Assembly: GCA_002172675.1 (NCBI GenBank)
Contig: NETF01000061.1
Location: 16,682 to 80,681 of the forward strand
Length of the DNA: 64,000 bases
Reading direction: 5' to 3'
Origin: an unicellular cyanobacterium SU3
GTDB lineage: Bacteria > Cyanobacteriota > Cyanobacteriia > Cyanobacteriales > Microcystaceae
The notes under the pieces were generated by a model. The model did not search any database. It was not told the origin of the DNA and saw only the letters and a list, made by a program, of their open reading frames with translations. Shown piece by piece: positions 8,070 to 16,605 of the stretch (positions are counted from its first letter, which is position 1; the number at the start of each line of letters is the position of its first letter). Made by a program: the position numbers and the translations under genes.

Positions 8070-10370
8070 TTAATTATCAAAACCCTCCCTAACCTCCTCA
8101 ACTGTAGTGTTCAATAAAGACGCAACTGCTTCTAAGATGCTGTCATCTTGGGTTTCTTGATAAAACCGTTTGATGTTGGGTAAGCAAATGCTTAACCCGT
8201 GTTCATCGTTCAACTCAACAAATATTTGTAATGCTTGTAAGTAATAATTTTTAGCGTCGTCTCTGTTTTCCGTTACTTCTGCGACTTGTCCTAAGTTGTT
8301 ATAGGTTCCTGCTTGAGAGAAGCGATCGCCGTATTCAATATCGATAGACAAAGCTTGTTGGTAATAGTTTCTTGCTTCGTTCCATTCCCTTAACTGTTGC
8401 GCTACCATTCCTAAGTTGTAGTAGGTTGATGCTTGAGAGAAGCGATCACCGTATTCAATCTTGATAGACAAAGCTTGTTGGTAATAGTTTCTTGCTTGGT
8501 CTAGTTCCCTTAACTGTTGCGCTAACCTTCCTAACTCGTGGTACGTTCTTGATTGTTCGTAGCGATCGCCGTATTCAATGCAGATAGACAAAGCTTGTTG
8601 GTAATAGTTTCTTGCTTCGTCCCATTCCCTTAACTTTTGCGCTATCATTCCTAAGTTGTGGTAGGTTGTTGCTTGGTTGTAGCGATCACCGTATTCAATA
8701 TTGATAGACAAAGCTTGTTGGTAATAGTTTCTTGCTTCGTCCCATTCCCTTAACTTTTGCGCTACCATTCCTAACTCATGGTAGGTTTTAGCTTGAAAGA
8801 AGCGATCGCCGTATTCAATGCAGATAGACAAAGCTTGTTGGTAATAGTTTCTTGCTTCGTTCCATTCCCTTAACTCGTACGCTACTATTCCTAAGTTGTG
8901 GTAGGTTTTAGCTTGAAAGAAGCGATCGCCATAATCTTCACAGATAGACAAAGCTTGTTGGTAATAGTTTCTTGCTTCGTTCCATTCCCTTAATTCTTGT
9001 GCTACCATTCCTAACTGGTGGTACTGTGTTGCTAATGTGCTTTGTTTTCGTTGTTCATCTACATTGTTTAAAGACTCTAATAACTCAATAGTTTCTAAAT
9101 AAGCCTCTTTTGCTGCTTCATATTGTTTTAGTCTTAGATAATTATTGGCTTTTTGTATAAAAGGAATAACGATATCTAAACCTAAGTTAGTTTCTTTTGC
9201 ATCTGGGCAATAATTTTGGATCGCCTCACAGACTAACTCATCTAATTTGAGACAACTTTGATAGTCATTTATAACTTCTAAATATATTGTTAAACACTGA
9301 TAAATATCAATTATTTCCTGTTTTTCTAGACATATTTGTAATCCGGTAAACAAATTTTCATACCCCAAACGACAGATAAATATCCCGAATTTCCTCTTAT
9401 CTGCTTCTTTTGACTGCAATAAACTCCGATAAAAATTAGCTAATCCAACATAATGATTCTTAAATCCTTCTTGTAATGCTTCCTGAGTTTCTATATCTAA
9501 TTCTTTTACCTTAGTTTTCAGGAAATAGGGAAAAACTGGCTGAATAGTTAATAATTTTTCATCTGATTGTGGAGGATCACCCAATAATATTGGAGACAAC
9601 AAACCCCAATGTATCGCTTCTGATATCGCATTTTCAAACTGTTCAAAAGGATAGTCCTTAAACGGTTCTAGTTTTTGTAATCCTTCAACATAGTTTGGTA
9701 TTGCTTCCCGATAAATAAAACTACTAAAAGGGGCTAAACATAACAATAATTTTTGTGCATCGGGTGATAGGTTGCTGTGGGAATATTCAACACACTTGAG
9801 GATACTTTCTGTCTTATTTTCACTGTCTGTATCTAAGTTAACATCTGCTAATTGTAACCCGTTTAATATTTCTTCTGGGGTTTGGGTTTTCAAGTTTCCT
9901 AAGACAACTTCCATTGCTAAAGGATATCCTGCTAAAAGCTTCATTAACCGTTCAAAATTATCATCTGCTTTTACCTTCTCTCGTTTTTTGGGGTTAGGAA
10001 TCATTGCATCGAGTATTTTTTCTGCAAGTTCCGTTCTTGACTCTTTATCTAACCCCTGTAAAGGATAACGATAGATAATATTGTTGTTGGTATAAACATC
10101 TTTTAACCAACTTTCATCACTACGAGATCCTAAAACTATTTTTGTCTTTCCTCCCTTCAACCATTGTAAGAGATATTTGAGTTTTTCCTGTTCATCTTTA
10201 TCTATGGGTTTATTGTTAAATAATTGTTCATACAACGCTTGCATCATCAGCTTTGCAGCAGAAACAGTCACAGAATATGACATCCCTACAACCATCTGCA
10301 TTCCTGCTTGTAACAAACGACTACTTAAACTGGTTTCATTACTATACTGTAGGCGCACACCTTTTCCCAT
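8070..10370 (-). CDS. C-terminal fragment of a broken CHAT-STAND-TPR protein (TPR array)
   Basis: This frame can be read upstream of its ATG as far as about 10463, where it encodes IPVCILNACQSGKQ, the catalytic-Cys strand of a CHAT caspase-like protease; residues 13-50 (ETSLSSRLLQAGMQMVVGMSYSV as one run in the gene) are the last CHAT helices. What follows (about 60-280) is the distal half of a STAND/NB-ARC-like NTPase: VLGSRSDESWL (sensor-like) and GYPLAMEVVLGNL (GxP-type motif). The P-loop and Walker B that should precede it are absent. Residues about 440-720 are seven 40-residue TPRs. The CHAT N-terminal half is out of frame at 10438-11253. A peptidase-plus-sensor role is known for intact relatives; this copy is probably inactive or reduced to a TPR scaffold. 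Confidence 0.75.
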   Translation of the reverse strand: MGKGVRLQYSNETSLSSRLLQAGMQMVVGMSYSVTVSAAKLMMQALYEQLFNNKPIDKDEQEKLKYLLQWLKGGKTKIVLGSRSDESWLKDVYTNNNIIYRYPLQGLDKESRTELAEKILDAMIPNPKKREKVKADDNFERLMKLLAGYPLAMEVVLGNLKTQTPEEILNGLQLADVNLDTDSENKTESILKCVEYSHSNLSPDAQKLLLCLAPFSSFIYREAIPNYVEGLQKLEPFKDYPFEQFENAISEAIHWGLLSPILLGDPPQSDEKLLTIQPVFPYFLKTKVKELDIETQEALQEGFKNHYVGLANFYRSLLQSKEADKRKFGIFICRLGYENLFTGLQICLEKQEIIDIYQCLTIYLEVINDYQSCLKLDELVCEAIQNYCPDAKETNLGLDIVIPFIQKANNYLRLKQYEAAKEAYLETIELLESLNNVDEQRKQSTLATQYHQLGMVAQELREWNEARNYYQQALSICEDYGDRFFQAKTYHNLGIVAYELREWNEARNYYQQALSICIEYGDRFFQAKTYHELGMVAQKLREWDEARNYYQQALSINIEYGDRYNQATTYHNLGMIAQKLREWDEARNYYQQALSICIEYGDRYEQSRTYHELGRLAQQLRELDQARNYYQQALSIKIEYGDRFSQASTYYNLGMVAQQLREWNEARNYYQQALSIDIEYGDRFSQAGTYNNLGQVAEVTENRDDAKNYYLQALQIFVELNDEHGLSICLPNIKRFYQETQDDSILEAVASLLNTTVEEVREGFDN
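8240..9035 (-). repeat. 120-bp tandem repeat encoding near-identical TPRs
   Basis: Six consecutive 120-base units inside the coding region share almost identical DNA; the block beginning acaaagcttgttggtaatag recurs every 120 bases from about 8348 to 8968. Each unit encodes a 40-residue TPR of the form TYHxLGxxAxxLREWxEARNYYQQALSI split by variable tails; a seventh, diverged unit (NNLGQVAEVTENRDDAKNYY) closes the array. The strong DNA identity suggests recent unit duplication or gene conversion, and makes the copy number prone to change and to misassembly. Confidence 0.9.
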
Positions 10371-10437
10371 CTTAATTTTATTTTCGTCTATTTCTTCCGT
10401 TTTGTCAAGCCTAATTTGTTTCCCAGATTGACAAGCA

Positions 10438-11253
10438 TTAAGAATACAAACAGGAATAAGGATCTAAATTATCTAAACCATAACCCCGTTGATAAAAATA
10501 ACGACTCTTTTCTACACCTTCTTGAAACTGTTCGTAACTCATTAACCCACCATGTAGATCAAAATGAATAATATGATAATAGTTACTACCTTTTTCTTGT
10601 AAATGCTTACATAAACTTTCATAAGTGCCAGGACGTAAAATATCGAGATTAACCCTCAGATTCCCTTGTTCAATTAACTCTACCAAAGGACGGGAAATTG
10701 TCCGATAACCCACATCACTATCTTCATCAGGTCGAGCAACAACTGCTAATAAATTGATGACAGGAGAAACAGGAATATCAATATTAATATTAATGGGATT
10801 AATTAAACGACGAGTCATCAAACAATCTACCGCAAAAGGCCGAGGTAAATCTGGATCTTTCATTCCTTCCCAGTGTAATGCTTGAAACTCAGGACTTTTA
10901 CTTTGAATTTCAAAAGCGATCTGATTTATTTTAGGTCTTAATTGACGGTAATCACTATAAAGATCAAAATCTTGTTTAAAAACCTCTTCAAATAAAGATA
11001 ACCCATAATCATTAACACTTTCTGCTGCTTTTTTAGCAGTTTCAGTATTTAACATAGGAGTCACTAACCACCCCTCAAAATACCATTCTAAGCGAGTTTC
11101 ATCTTCCCTTGTAAACGGATCTGAAACTGTAATGGAATATTCCTTATTATTAATAATTAATTTAGCAGAAAATCCTGTTTCTATTTTAGCTTCTTCTCGT
11201 ATGATAATTAATGACATAATAATTTCAATTAATTGATAGGCTTCGTTCTTCAA
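10438..11253 (-). pseudogene. N-terminal fragment of the CHAT-domain protein (frameshifted)
   Basis: This fragment encodes the N-terminal domain and first half of a CHAT (caspase-like) protease. IINNKEYSITVSDPF near the start is typical of cyanobacterial CHAT-STAND proteins, and YYHIIHFDLHGG (about 227-238) holds the catalytic His. The frame then ends at a TAA (10438-10440) while the adjacent frame continues with the catalytic NACQSG (Cys codon at 10431-10433). The roughly 50 residues normally found between the HFDxHG and NACQSG strands are mostly missing, so a deletion that also shifted the frame is the simplest explanation. The real start is probably the internal ATG at 11217 (MSLIIIREEAK). 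A sequencing or assembly error cannot be excluded. Confidence 0.72.
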
Positions 11254-11282
11254 ACCAACCTACATTAACAATAAGATTTTGT

Positions 11283-11306
11283 AGGGGTCAACGGCCTTTG
11301 ACCCCT
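11283..11306. repeat. Dispersed palindrome (AGGGGTCAA / TTGACCCCT)
   Basis: Perfect nine-base arms separated by CGGCCT, flanked by GTAGGGTGGGC-like remnants (gatgggtaatgcccac at 11328-11343). It lies in the shared upstream region of the CHAT fragment and the small gene at 11367. Related palindromes sit at 7984, 53243 and between the two ATP synthase genes, indicating a dispersed spacer repeat rather than a gene-specific operator. Confidence 0.6.
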
Positions 11307-11366
11307 TTGATATATAATAAACAATAAGATGGGTAATGCCCACTCTACAATAAACTAAGATTAATT

Positions 11367-11783
11367 ATGACTACACAATTAAGCTTATCAGATATAGAAT
11401 ATTGGCAAGAACAATGGCCAAAAGATGAAGCAACAGAAGCAGCATTTGAAATGATTTTGACAGAAGATGGAGATATAGAAACAGCTTTTAATGAATTATT
11501 TAAGGAGAAAAACGGAACCATTCAATACGGAAATCAATCTTTATGGAAAGTAACCTTAAACATTCTCCGCAAAGAAATCTGTAATAAAAATGATAGTTTA
11601 AAAAGCGAAATTCAAACCCTACGGAAAAACCCTAAAGAAACCGCTATTATTACAGGAATTATTGTATCTATTATCGAGAAATGTCAGTTACCTCTAGATA
11701 CAGGTTTAGCCACAATGATAGTATTATGGATATTAAAAGTTGGCATCGATATTTTTTGTGACTATACAGAAAACAACCAATAA
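11367..11783 (+). CDS. Hypothetical protein with hydrophobic C-terminus
   Basis: I do not recognise this 138-residue protein. It has an acidic, soluble N-terminal half (SLSDIEYWQEQWPKDEATEAA), a repeat-like EDGDIETAFNELF segment, a basic/charged middle and a hydrophobic C-terminal stretch (about 93-130: TGIIVSIIEKCQLPLDTGLA and then IVLWILKVGIDIF) that could form one or two membrane or amphipathic helices. It is divergent from the broken CHAT gene, and small proteins of this general shape are often found beside CHAT or STAND genes, so an effector-associated or adaptor role is conceivable, but this is only context. Confidence 0.55.
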   Translation: MTTQLSLSDIEYWQEQWPKDEATEAAFEMILTEDGDIETAFNELFKEKNGTIQYGNQSLWKVTLNILRKEICNKNDSLKSEIQTLRKNPKETAIITGIIVSIIEKCQLPLDTGLATMIVLWILKVGIDIFCDYTENNQ

Positions 11784-11818
11784 TATAATATAGTTTGTAG
11801 GCCGATACACTCCCCACC

Positions 11819-12613
11819 TTACAATTTAATCCACTGAGAAAATTCTTGAGAAAAGGTATCTAAAGAAAGCAAAGAAATAGTATTATCTCGTTTAACTATT
11901 TCATGGGTTTTTGATGTATTATATCCCCAATCTGCTAATAATAAGTTAACTTCTGTCAAATCTGATTGACTCTGTACACTTTTTAATGTTTTCAATAAAT
12001 CTTCGATAAACCATAAATTATTAGGAGTTTCTTGATTATCTTTTAAAATTTGGCGTAAAGTTTCATATTTCGGTTGTTTAACTTCTTTGCCAAAAATATG
12101 CGCTTCAGGAAAAGATAAATGTTGCTGTTTTAAAAGTTGTTTAACAAATCTTCCTTCTTTGGTTGTGACAATATATAAAAGGGTAGAAGATTCTAATAAT
12201 TGACCTAGCTTTTCTAATACTCCTGGATAAAATTTATGTAATGCTAACCAATTATCTAAATCTGTTTTAATCCAATGATCTCTTACTCCATCCAATTCTG
12301 ACATGACTTGTTGTTTATTTAAGTTTTCTTTTTCAACAATTTCAGAACAAATCTGATGCCAGTTACTTTCAATATTTTCTTGATCATACTCTAATACTAA
12401 TGCTCTTAATAAAATAGGCATTTCCCAACCAGTTTCTATAACAGGACGTAATTGATAAAAAGACTCTGCCCAAACCTCTAAATTATCTTGATTATTATCT
12501 GACCATATTTGTTGATAAGTTCTGATTGTGGTTTGAAAATATTCCTTTAAACCATTGCAAATCACTCCATCGAAATCAAGGGCTAAAATTTGGGGTTGCT
12601 CAGTATTCTGCAT
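11819..12613 (-). CDS. HAD-superfamily hydrolase
   Basis: A 264-residue protein beginning with ALDFDGVICNGLKEYF, the HAD motif I (DxDG; nucleophile Asp and acid/base Asp). Motif II is the Thr in LLYIVTTKEGRF, the motif III Lys is likely in FGKEVKQPKYE, and motif IV is the acidic pair in LWFIEDLLKTL. A large helical cap lies between motifs I and II. Such cyanobacterial proteins are usually annotated as phosphoglycolate-phosphatase-like, but substrate cannot be deduced. It is divergent from the MarC gene. Confidence 0.85.
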   Translation of the reverse strand: MQNTEQPQILALDFDGVICNGLKEYFQTTIRTYQQIWSDNNQDNLEVWAESFYQLRPVIETGWEMPILLRALVLEYDQENIESNWHQICSEIVEKENLNKQQVMSELDGVRDHWIKTDLDNWLALHKFYPGVLEKLGQLLESSTLLYIVTTKEGRFVKQLLKQQHLSFPEAHIFGKEVKQPKYETLRQILKDNQETPNNLWFIEDLLKTLKSVQSQSDLTEVNLLLADWGYNTSKTHEIVKRDNTISLLSLDTFSQEFSQWIKL

Positions 12614-12686
12614 AACATTAACTTGATAAAATTGAGTTAAAATTGCTATAACTATTCATATTATAATGATAACGGATTAAAATACA

Positions 12687-13316
12687 ATGAATTTTTCTGA
12701 ATATGTCAATAGTTTTATAACCTTACTAGCTATTTCTAATCCTATTGGAAATTTACCCATTTACCTTGGGTTAACAGCAGAAAAAACTAAGAAACAAAAA
12801 CAACAAACCATAAAAACTGCCTCTATTGCCTTTGCTATTATTTTAATTGTGTTTTGTTTTATGGGAGAAGTAATCTTATCTGCTTTTGGAATTAGCATTG
12901 CTTCTTTTAGAGTAGCAGGCGGTTTTCTTATTTTTATCTTTGGATTTCATATGTTGCAAGCAAAAACCAGCGAGATTCATCATACTTCAGAAGAAAATAA
13001 AGAAGCACAAACTGCTGATTCTATTGCTATTGTCCCCTTAGCTTTGCCGTTATTAGCAGGACCTGGAACTATTAGTTCTGTGATTGTTTTAGCTAATAAA
13101 ACTCAATTATTGATAGAAAAAATCGGATTATCTATTGTGATTATTATCTTAGCTAGTTTAATTTTTATTTCTTATAGTTTTGCCCCTGTTATTGGTAATT
13201 TTCTCGGTAAAACAGGGATGAATATTGTTACTCGTTTAATGGGTTTAATTACAATGGCGATGGCGGTTCAGTTTATGGCAGATGGTTTAGAAGTTTTGTT
13301 TCCTGGATGGAAATAA
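12687..13316 (+). CDS. MarC family integral membrane protein (UPF0056)
   Basis: A 209-residue inner-membrane protein with about six hydrophobic segments. It starts with NSFITLLAISNPIGNLPIYLGLT, the conserved asparagine/proline signature of MarC proteins (helix with NPxGxxP), and has LPLLAGPGTISSVIVLA, the second conserved motif. MarC proteins were once linked to multiple antibiotic resistance but their transported substrate remains unclear. A canonical ribosome-binding site is not obvious. It is transcribed in the same direction as dprA, which begins 55 bases later. Confidence 0.9.
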   Translation: MNFSEYVNSFITLLAISNPIGNLPIYLGLTAEKTKKQKQQTIKTASIAFAIILIVFCFMGEVILSAFGISIASFRVAGGFLIFIFGFHMLQAKTSEIHHTSEENKEAQTADSIAIVPLALPLLAGPGTISSVIVLANKTQLLIEKIGLSIVIIILASLIFISYSFAPVIGNFLGKTGMNIVTRLMGLITMAMAVQFMADGLEVLFPGWK

Positions 13317-13371
13317 TGTGTAATGAGTTAATATGATTAAACCCTAAACTGTAAATTATTAGGAGAACACA

Positions 13372-14502
13372 TTGCAACAAGAGTCAGCTTATTGGTTAGC
13401 TTGGTCTAAAATACCTGGAGTTGGACCTGTGTTATTAAAACGGGTATGGCAACAGTTTGGTAGCTTAGAAACCGCTTGGAATGAGTCTGCCAGTGGATTA
13501 GGTCAAGTAGAAGGAATCGGGGCAAAATTACTCAATACCATTAAACAACAGCAATCGCAGATTAACCCGTTAGAATTATTTAAGAAACATTTAGAAAAAA
13601 ATCCTCAATTTTGGACTCCTAACCAGGATAATTATCCCCGTTTATTATTAGAAATTCCTAGTCCTCCTCCTCTACTTTATTATCAAGGACAGGTGAATTT
13701 AGTGGAAAATCAAGGACACACCCCTTTAGTCGGTATTGTGGGAACTCGTTACCCCACCGAACATGGTCGTCGTTGGACTCGTAAAATTGCGATCGCATTA
13801 GTTAAACATGGGTTTACGGTGGTTTCAGGAATGGCTGCCGGGATCGATGGGATTGCCCATCAAGCTTGCTTAGAAGCAGGAGGAAGGACGATCGCTGTGT
13901 TAGGAACCGGAGTGGACATGGTTTATCCCAGTCATCACCGTCAGTTGCATCGAGACTTACAAAAACAGGGTTTAATCATCAGTGAATATCCGTCAGGAAC
14001 TCCAGGCGATCGTCGTCATTTTCCTGCGAGAAATCGTATTATAGCCGGGTTAAGTCGGGCGGTTTTGGTGATGGAAGCGCCGGAAAAATCAGGGGCCTTA
14101 ATTACAGCAAAATACGCTAATGAGTTTTGCAGAGATGTGTATACGTTACCGAATTCTCCAGAAGTTTCCCAAGCCAGAGGATGTTTAAGATTGATTCATC
14201 AAGGGGCAGAAATGATCGTTACCGAGGATGACTTATTAGAAATGTTGGGAGCTATTCCTGCATTAGATCAACAGCCTCAACAGTTATCTTTATTTGAGGT
14301 TGAAAAAAAGGAATCTTTACCGAAGTTAGACCCTGAGTTATTAAAAATATTTCAAGCTATTTCTACGGAAGCAACCCCGTTTGATGTCATTGTAGAAAAA
14401 GCTGGTTTACCCACTGCCCAAGTTTCAGGGGGGTTATTACAATTAGAGTTAGAAGGATTAATTATGCAGTTACCTGGAATGAGGTATCAAAAGATCAATT
14501 AA
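13372..14502 (+). CDS. dprA: DNA-processing protein DprA
   Basis: Loads RecA onto incoming single-stranded DNA during natural transformation. The 376-residue product has an N-terminal helix-hairpin-helix region (IPGVGPVLLKRVWQQFG), a Rossmann-like DNA-binding core (VGIVGTRYPTEHG; VVSGMAAGIDGIAH; AVLGTGVDMVYPSHH; SEYPSGTPGDRRHFPARNR; LITAKYANEF) and a C-terminal winged-helix DML1-like domain (LLKIFQAISTEATPFDVIVEKAGL). The start is a TTG, chosen because of an AGGAGA eight bases upstream and because no ATG lies before the conserved N-terminus. DprA is universal in cyanobacteria with natural competence. Confidence 0.93.
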   Translation: MQQESAYWLAWSKIPGVGPVLLKRVWQQFGSLETAWNESASGLGQVEGIGAKLLNTIKQQQSQINPLELFKKHLEKNPQFWTPNQDNYPRLLLEIPSPPPLLYYQGQVNLVENQGHTPLVGIVGTRYPTEHGRRWTRKIAIALVKHGFTVVSGMAAGIDGIAHQACLEAGGRTIAVLGTGVDMVYPSHHRQLHRDLQKQGLIISEYPSGTPGDRRHFPARNRIIAGLSRAVLVMEAPEKSGALITAKYANEFCRDVYTLPNSPEVSQARGCLRLIHQGAEMIVTEDDLLEMLGAIPALDQQPQQLSLFEVEKKESLPKLDPELLKIFQAISTEATPFDVIVEKAGLPTAQVSGGLLQLELEGLIMQLPGMRYQKIN

Positions 14503-14527
14503 CCTAATTTATCGATGGAAAACAAAA

Positions 14528-15154
14528 ATGATAACCACTGTATCAACCCAAAACAATAGTGTAATTCTTAATAATATTCGATGGGACACTTATCAATGTT
14601 TGGTTAAAGATAGTGCAGAACAACCCAATAAAAGGTTAACTTATGATCAAGGAATTTTAGAGATTATGACCCCTTTACCAGAACATGAAACTTATAAAAA
14701 ATTAATTGATCGGTTTGTGTTAATTATGGTAGAGGAAACGAATCAAGAAATGCGAAGTTTAGGATCTTGTACTTGGAGTCGTCAAGATTTAAAACAAGGA
14801 TTAGAACCGGATGAATGTTATTATATTAATCAGGAAAAAGCTGTTAGGGGAAAGCTGAATATTGACCTTAATTTTGATCCGCCTCCTGATTTAGCAATAG
14901 AGATTGATATTACCAGCAGTTCTCTCAATCGAATGGCAATTTATGAAGGGTTGGGAGTGGTTGAGGTTTGGCGTTTTGATGGTCAGCTTTTGAGGATCTA
15001 TCAGTTAGTTGAAGGGAAATATCAAGAAGATGAAGGTTCCCGTCTTTTTCCCTTTATAAAAGGTGAAGACATTATCAGTTTTTTGCAACAGTTTGAAAAG
15101 GGAGAAATAACTTTAATTAAAGCATTTAGAAAGTGGGTAAAAGAACAAATTTAA
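14528..15154 (+). CDS. Uma2 family endonuclease (DUF820)
   Basis: A 208-residue protein of the Uma2/DUF820 family, a PD-(D/E)xK-fold group hugely expanded in cyanobacteria. The recognisable parts are WDTYQCLVKDS at the start, GILEIMTPLPEHE, the active-site-like PPDLAIEIDITSSSLNR (Asp plus E-x-D) and the VVEVWRFDGQLLRIYQL strand. Nuclease activity is predicted from fold only and no biological role is established. It begins 25 bases after dprA on the same strand and is probably an independent, mobile-like family member. Confidence 0.88.
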   Translation: MITTVSTQNNSVILNNIRWDTYQCLVKDSAEQPNKRLTYDQGILEIMTPLPEHETYKKLIDRFVLIMVEETNQEMRSLGSCTWSRQDLKQGLEPDECYYINQEKAVRGKLNIDLNFDPPPDLAIEIDITSSSLNRMAIYEGLGVVEVWRFDGQLLRIYQLVEGKYQEDEGSRLFPFIKGEDIISFLQQFEKGEITLIKAFRKWVKEQI

Positions 15155-15282
15155 ACTTTTGAGAACCATAAAATAAAACTTATAAAGGCTATTAGTTTTC
15201 CGAATTTATCTTTATTTCTAAAGTGTATTTTTGTTTAGAAATTTTTTCTTAAGTTGATAATCATGCTTGATCACAATTATTT

Positions 15283-15525
15283 CTAGGTAAAATAACGACG
15301 AAAACGAGGATCTAAATAATGTTTTTTTTGTTGGTTACAAGCTTGACATAAAGTTTGCAAGTTACTTATATCATTACTTCCGCCTTTTGCTAAGGGAATA
15401 ATATGATCAATGTTTAATGTAGTTTCTTGTTGTTTTTTTCCACAACTTTGACATTGATAATGATCTCTATCGAAAACATAATTTCTAACAGATGGAGGGA
15501 TGGGTATTCTAGGGGTTTTTTTCAT
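15283..15525 (-). CDS. Small HNH endonuclease
   Basis: An 80-residue protein that is essentially one HNH domain: VFDRDHYQCQSCGKK supplies a CxxC zinc pair, NIDHIIPLAKGGSNDISNLQ contains the HNH core (D-H, N), and LCQACNQQKKH the second CxxC and final histidine/lysine. It probably nicks or cleaves DNA. It is the last gene in a same-strand series dynamin, KGK, KGK, HNH, though a 145-base spacer with dispersed repeats separates it from the nearest KGK gene. Confidence 0.85.
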   Translation of the reverse strand: MKKTPRIPIPPSVRNYVFDRDHYQCQSCGKKQQETTLNIDHIIPLAKGGSNDISNLQTLCQACNQQKKHYLDPRFRRYFT

Positions 15526-15670
15526 AATTTCTTAGATTGTAAGCCGATGCACTCTACACCCTACGTATTTAATTTAATTATAGTTTAAATCCTGGGTTAA
15601 GTAAATATTTAGTTATCAGAATAATCTCTAAATTGACTGCTTACTTAACCCACCCTACAAAGAATTATTG

Positions 15671-16036
15671 TTAATTTATCGATTGACGAATATCGTCTAA
15701 TACTGAATCATTATTATTGGTTTCAGTTTCTGGTTCATCAGGAATAAATTCTAATGTTATATTAATTTTTACTTTTCCTTTTCTCCAACCTTTTCCTACT
15801 TCTAATAATTGACAAGATACTCCTTGATTAAACCATTGATATCCCTCATATGGTAAATTAGCAATACTAGGTATCATAGAAAATAAATCCTTAAATCCTT
15901 CTGTTGAAAGAAAATGTTTCATTTTTCTGACGAAAACTTCAATTTTAACAGATGATTCGCTTATGAATAATACACTGTCTGATTTATTGTCTAAATCTAA
16001 TACTATTTTGTTGTTAGGTTCAAGATTGTTATTCAT
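15671..16036 (-). CDS. KGK-domain protein (copy 1)
   Basis: A 121-residue protein ending in the motif CQLLEVGKGWRKGKVKINIT followed by LEFIPDEPE, the signature of the KGK domain family (named for the invariant Lys-Gly-Lys), which is restricted mainly to cyanobacteria and has no known function. The C-terminal DDIRQSIN is shared exactly with the neighbouring paralogue (16127-16534), so the pair arose by tandem duplication. The N-terminal third is acidic and asparagine-rich. No membrane segment is seen. It lies downstream of a dynamin-like GTPase gene on the same strand. Confidence 0.75.
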   Translation of the reverse strand: MNNNLEPNNKIVLDLDNKSDSVLFISESSVKIEVFVRKMKHFLSTEGFKDLFSMIPSIANLPYEGYQWFNQGVSCQLLEVGKGWRKGKVKINITLEFIPDEPETETNNNDSVLDDIRQSIN

Positions 16037-16126
16037 GATGATTTTTTTGATGTTTGTTTAATTTTGTTTGAGACATTTAGTAGGGTGGGCAATGCCCACC
16101 TTACCCATAAATATGATAATTTATGG

Positions 16127-16534
16127 TTAATTAATCGACTGACGAATATCATCTAAAGGTGATTCTATTTCCTTAATTTTCGGTTCATCGGGAATAAATT
16201 CTAAACTTACTTTTAGTCTGATTTTCCCTTTTTTCCAGCCATTTGAGCCAACTTGTAAAATTTCGCATTCTTTTCCGTCTTTTAGCCAATTATGATTAGC
16301 TATATTCGTATGTGTTCTTCCTTTGCTATCTGTTATAGATTGGTTGATTTTCATATACTTAATGCCTTGGTGTTCCAGAAATTCTACTAATTTGTTGGGA
16401 ATTTCATTTGATAAAAAATTTTGTATTTTTTGTTTAAAAATAGCTAACTTACACATCGAATCAGCAGAAAAAGCAATGACATCATCATCATTGTTTAAAT
16501 ACTCGTTATGTTCACAAATTTGATCTTGACTCAT
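16127..16534 (-). CDS. KGK-domain protein (copy 2)
   Basis: Paralogue of the 15671 gene: CEILQVGSNGWKKGKIRLKV then LEFIPDEP, and an identical DDIRQSIN end. Its middle (MKINQSITDSKGRTHTNIAN) is longer than in copy 1. The start is set at the ATG at 16534 because a GAGG ribosome-binding site lies seven bases before it; the longer reading would need a TTG at 16546. It sits 71 bases downstream of the dynamin-like gene, with a perfect palindrome in between, and is probably part of the same gene neighbourhood. Function unknown. Confidence 0.75.
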   Translation of the reverse strand: MSQDQICEHNEYLNNDDDVIAFSADSMCKLAIFKQKIQNFLSNEIPNKLVEFLEHQGIKYMKINQSITDSKGRTHTNIANHNWLKDGKECEILQVGSNGWKKGKIRLKVSLEFIPDEPKIKEIESPLDDIRQSIN

Positions 16535-16574
16535 AATATACCTCAAAAAATTATTGAAAAATTGTACAAGAAAG

Positions 16575-16597
16575 TAGGGTGAGTTCTCCTCACCCTA
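16575..16597 (-). terminator. Stem-loop between the dynamin-like and KGK genes
   Basis: Perfect nine-base arms TAGGGTGAG and CTCACCCTA with a five-base loop, nine bases after the dynamin stop codon. The following minus-strand sequence (ctttcttgtac) is only moderately T-rich, so it may be an attenuator, a weak terminator, or one of the dispersed GTAGGGTG palindromes common in these spacers. Confidence 0.45.
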
Positions 16598-16605
16598 GAA
16601 AAAAT

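Noticed and set aside
8240..9035. Regular 120-base repeat considered as a CRISPR-like or recombination array
   Set aside because: The unit encodes a TPR in one frame throughout and has no spacers of unrelated sequence, so it is a coding repeat.
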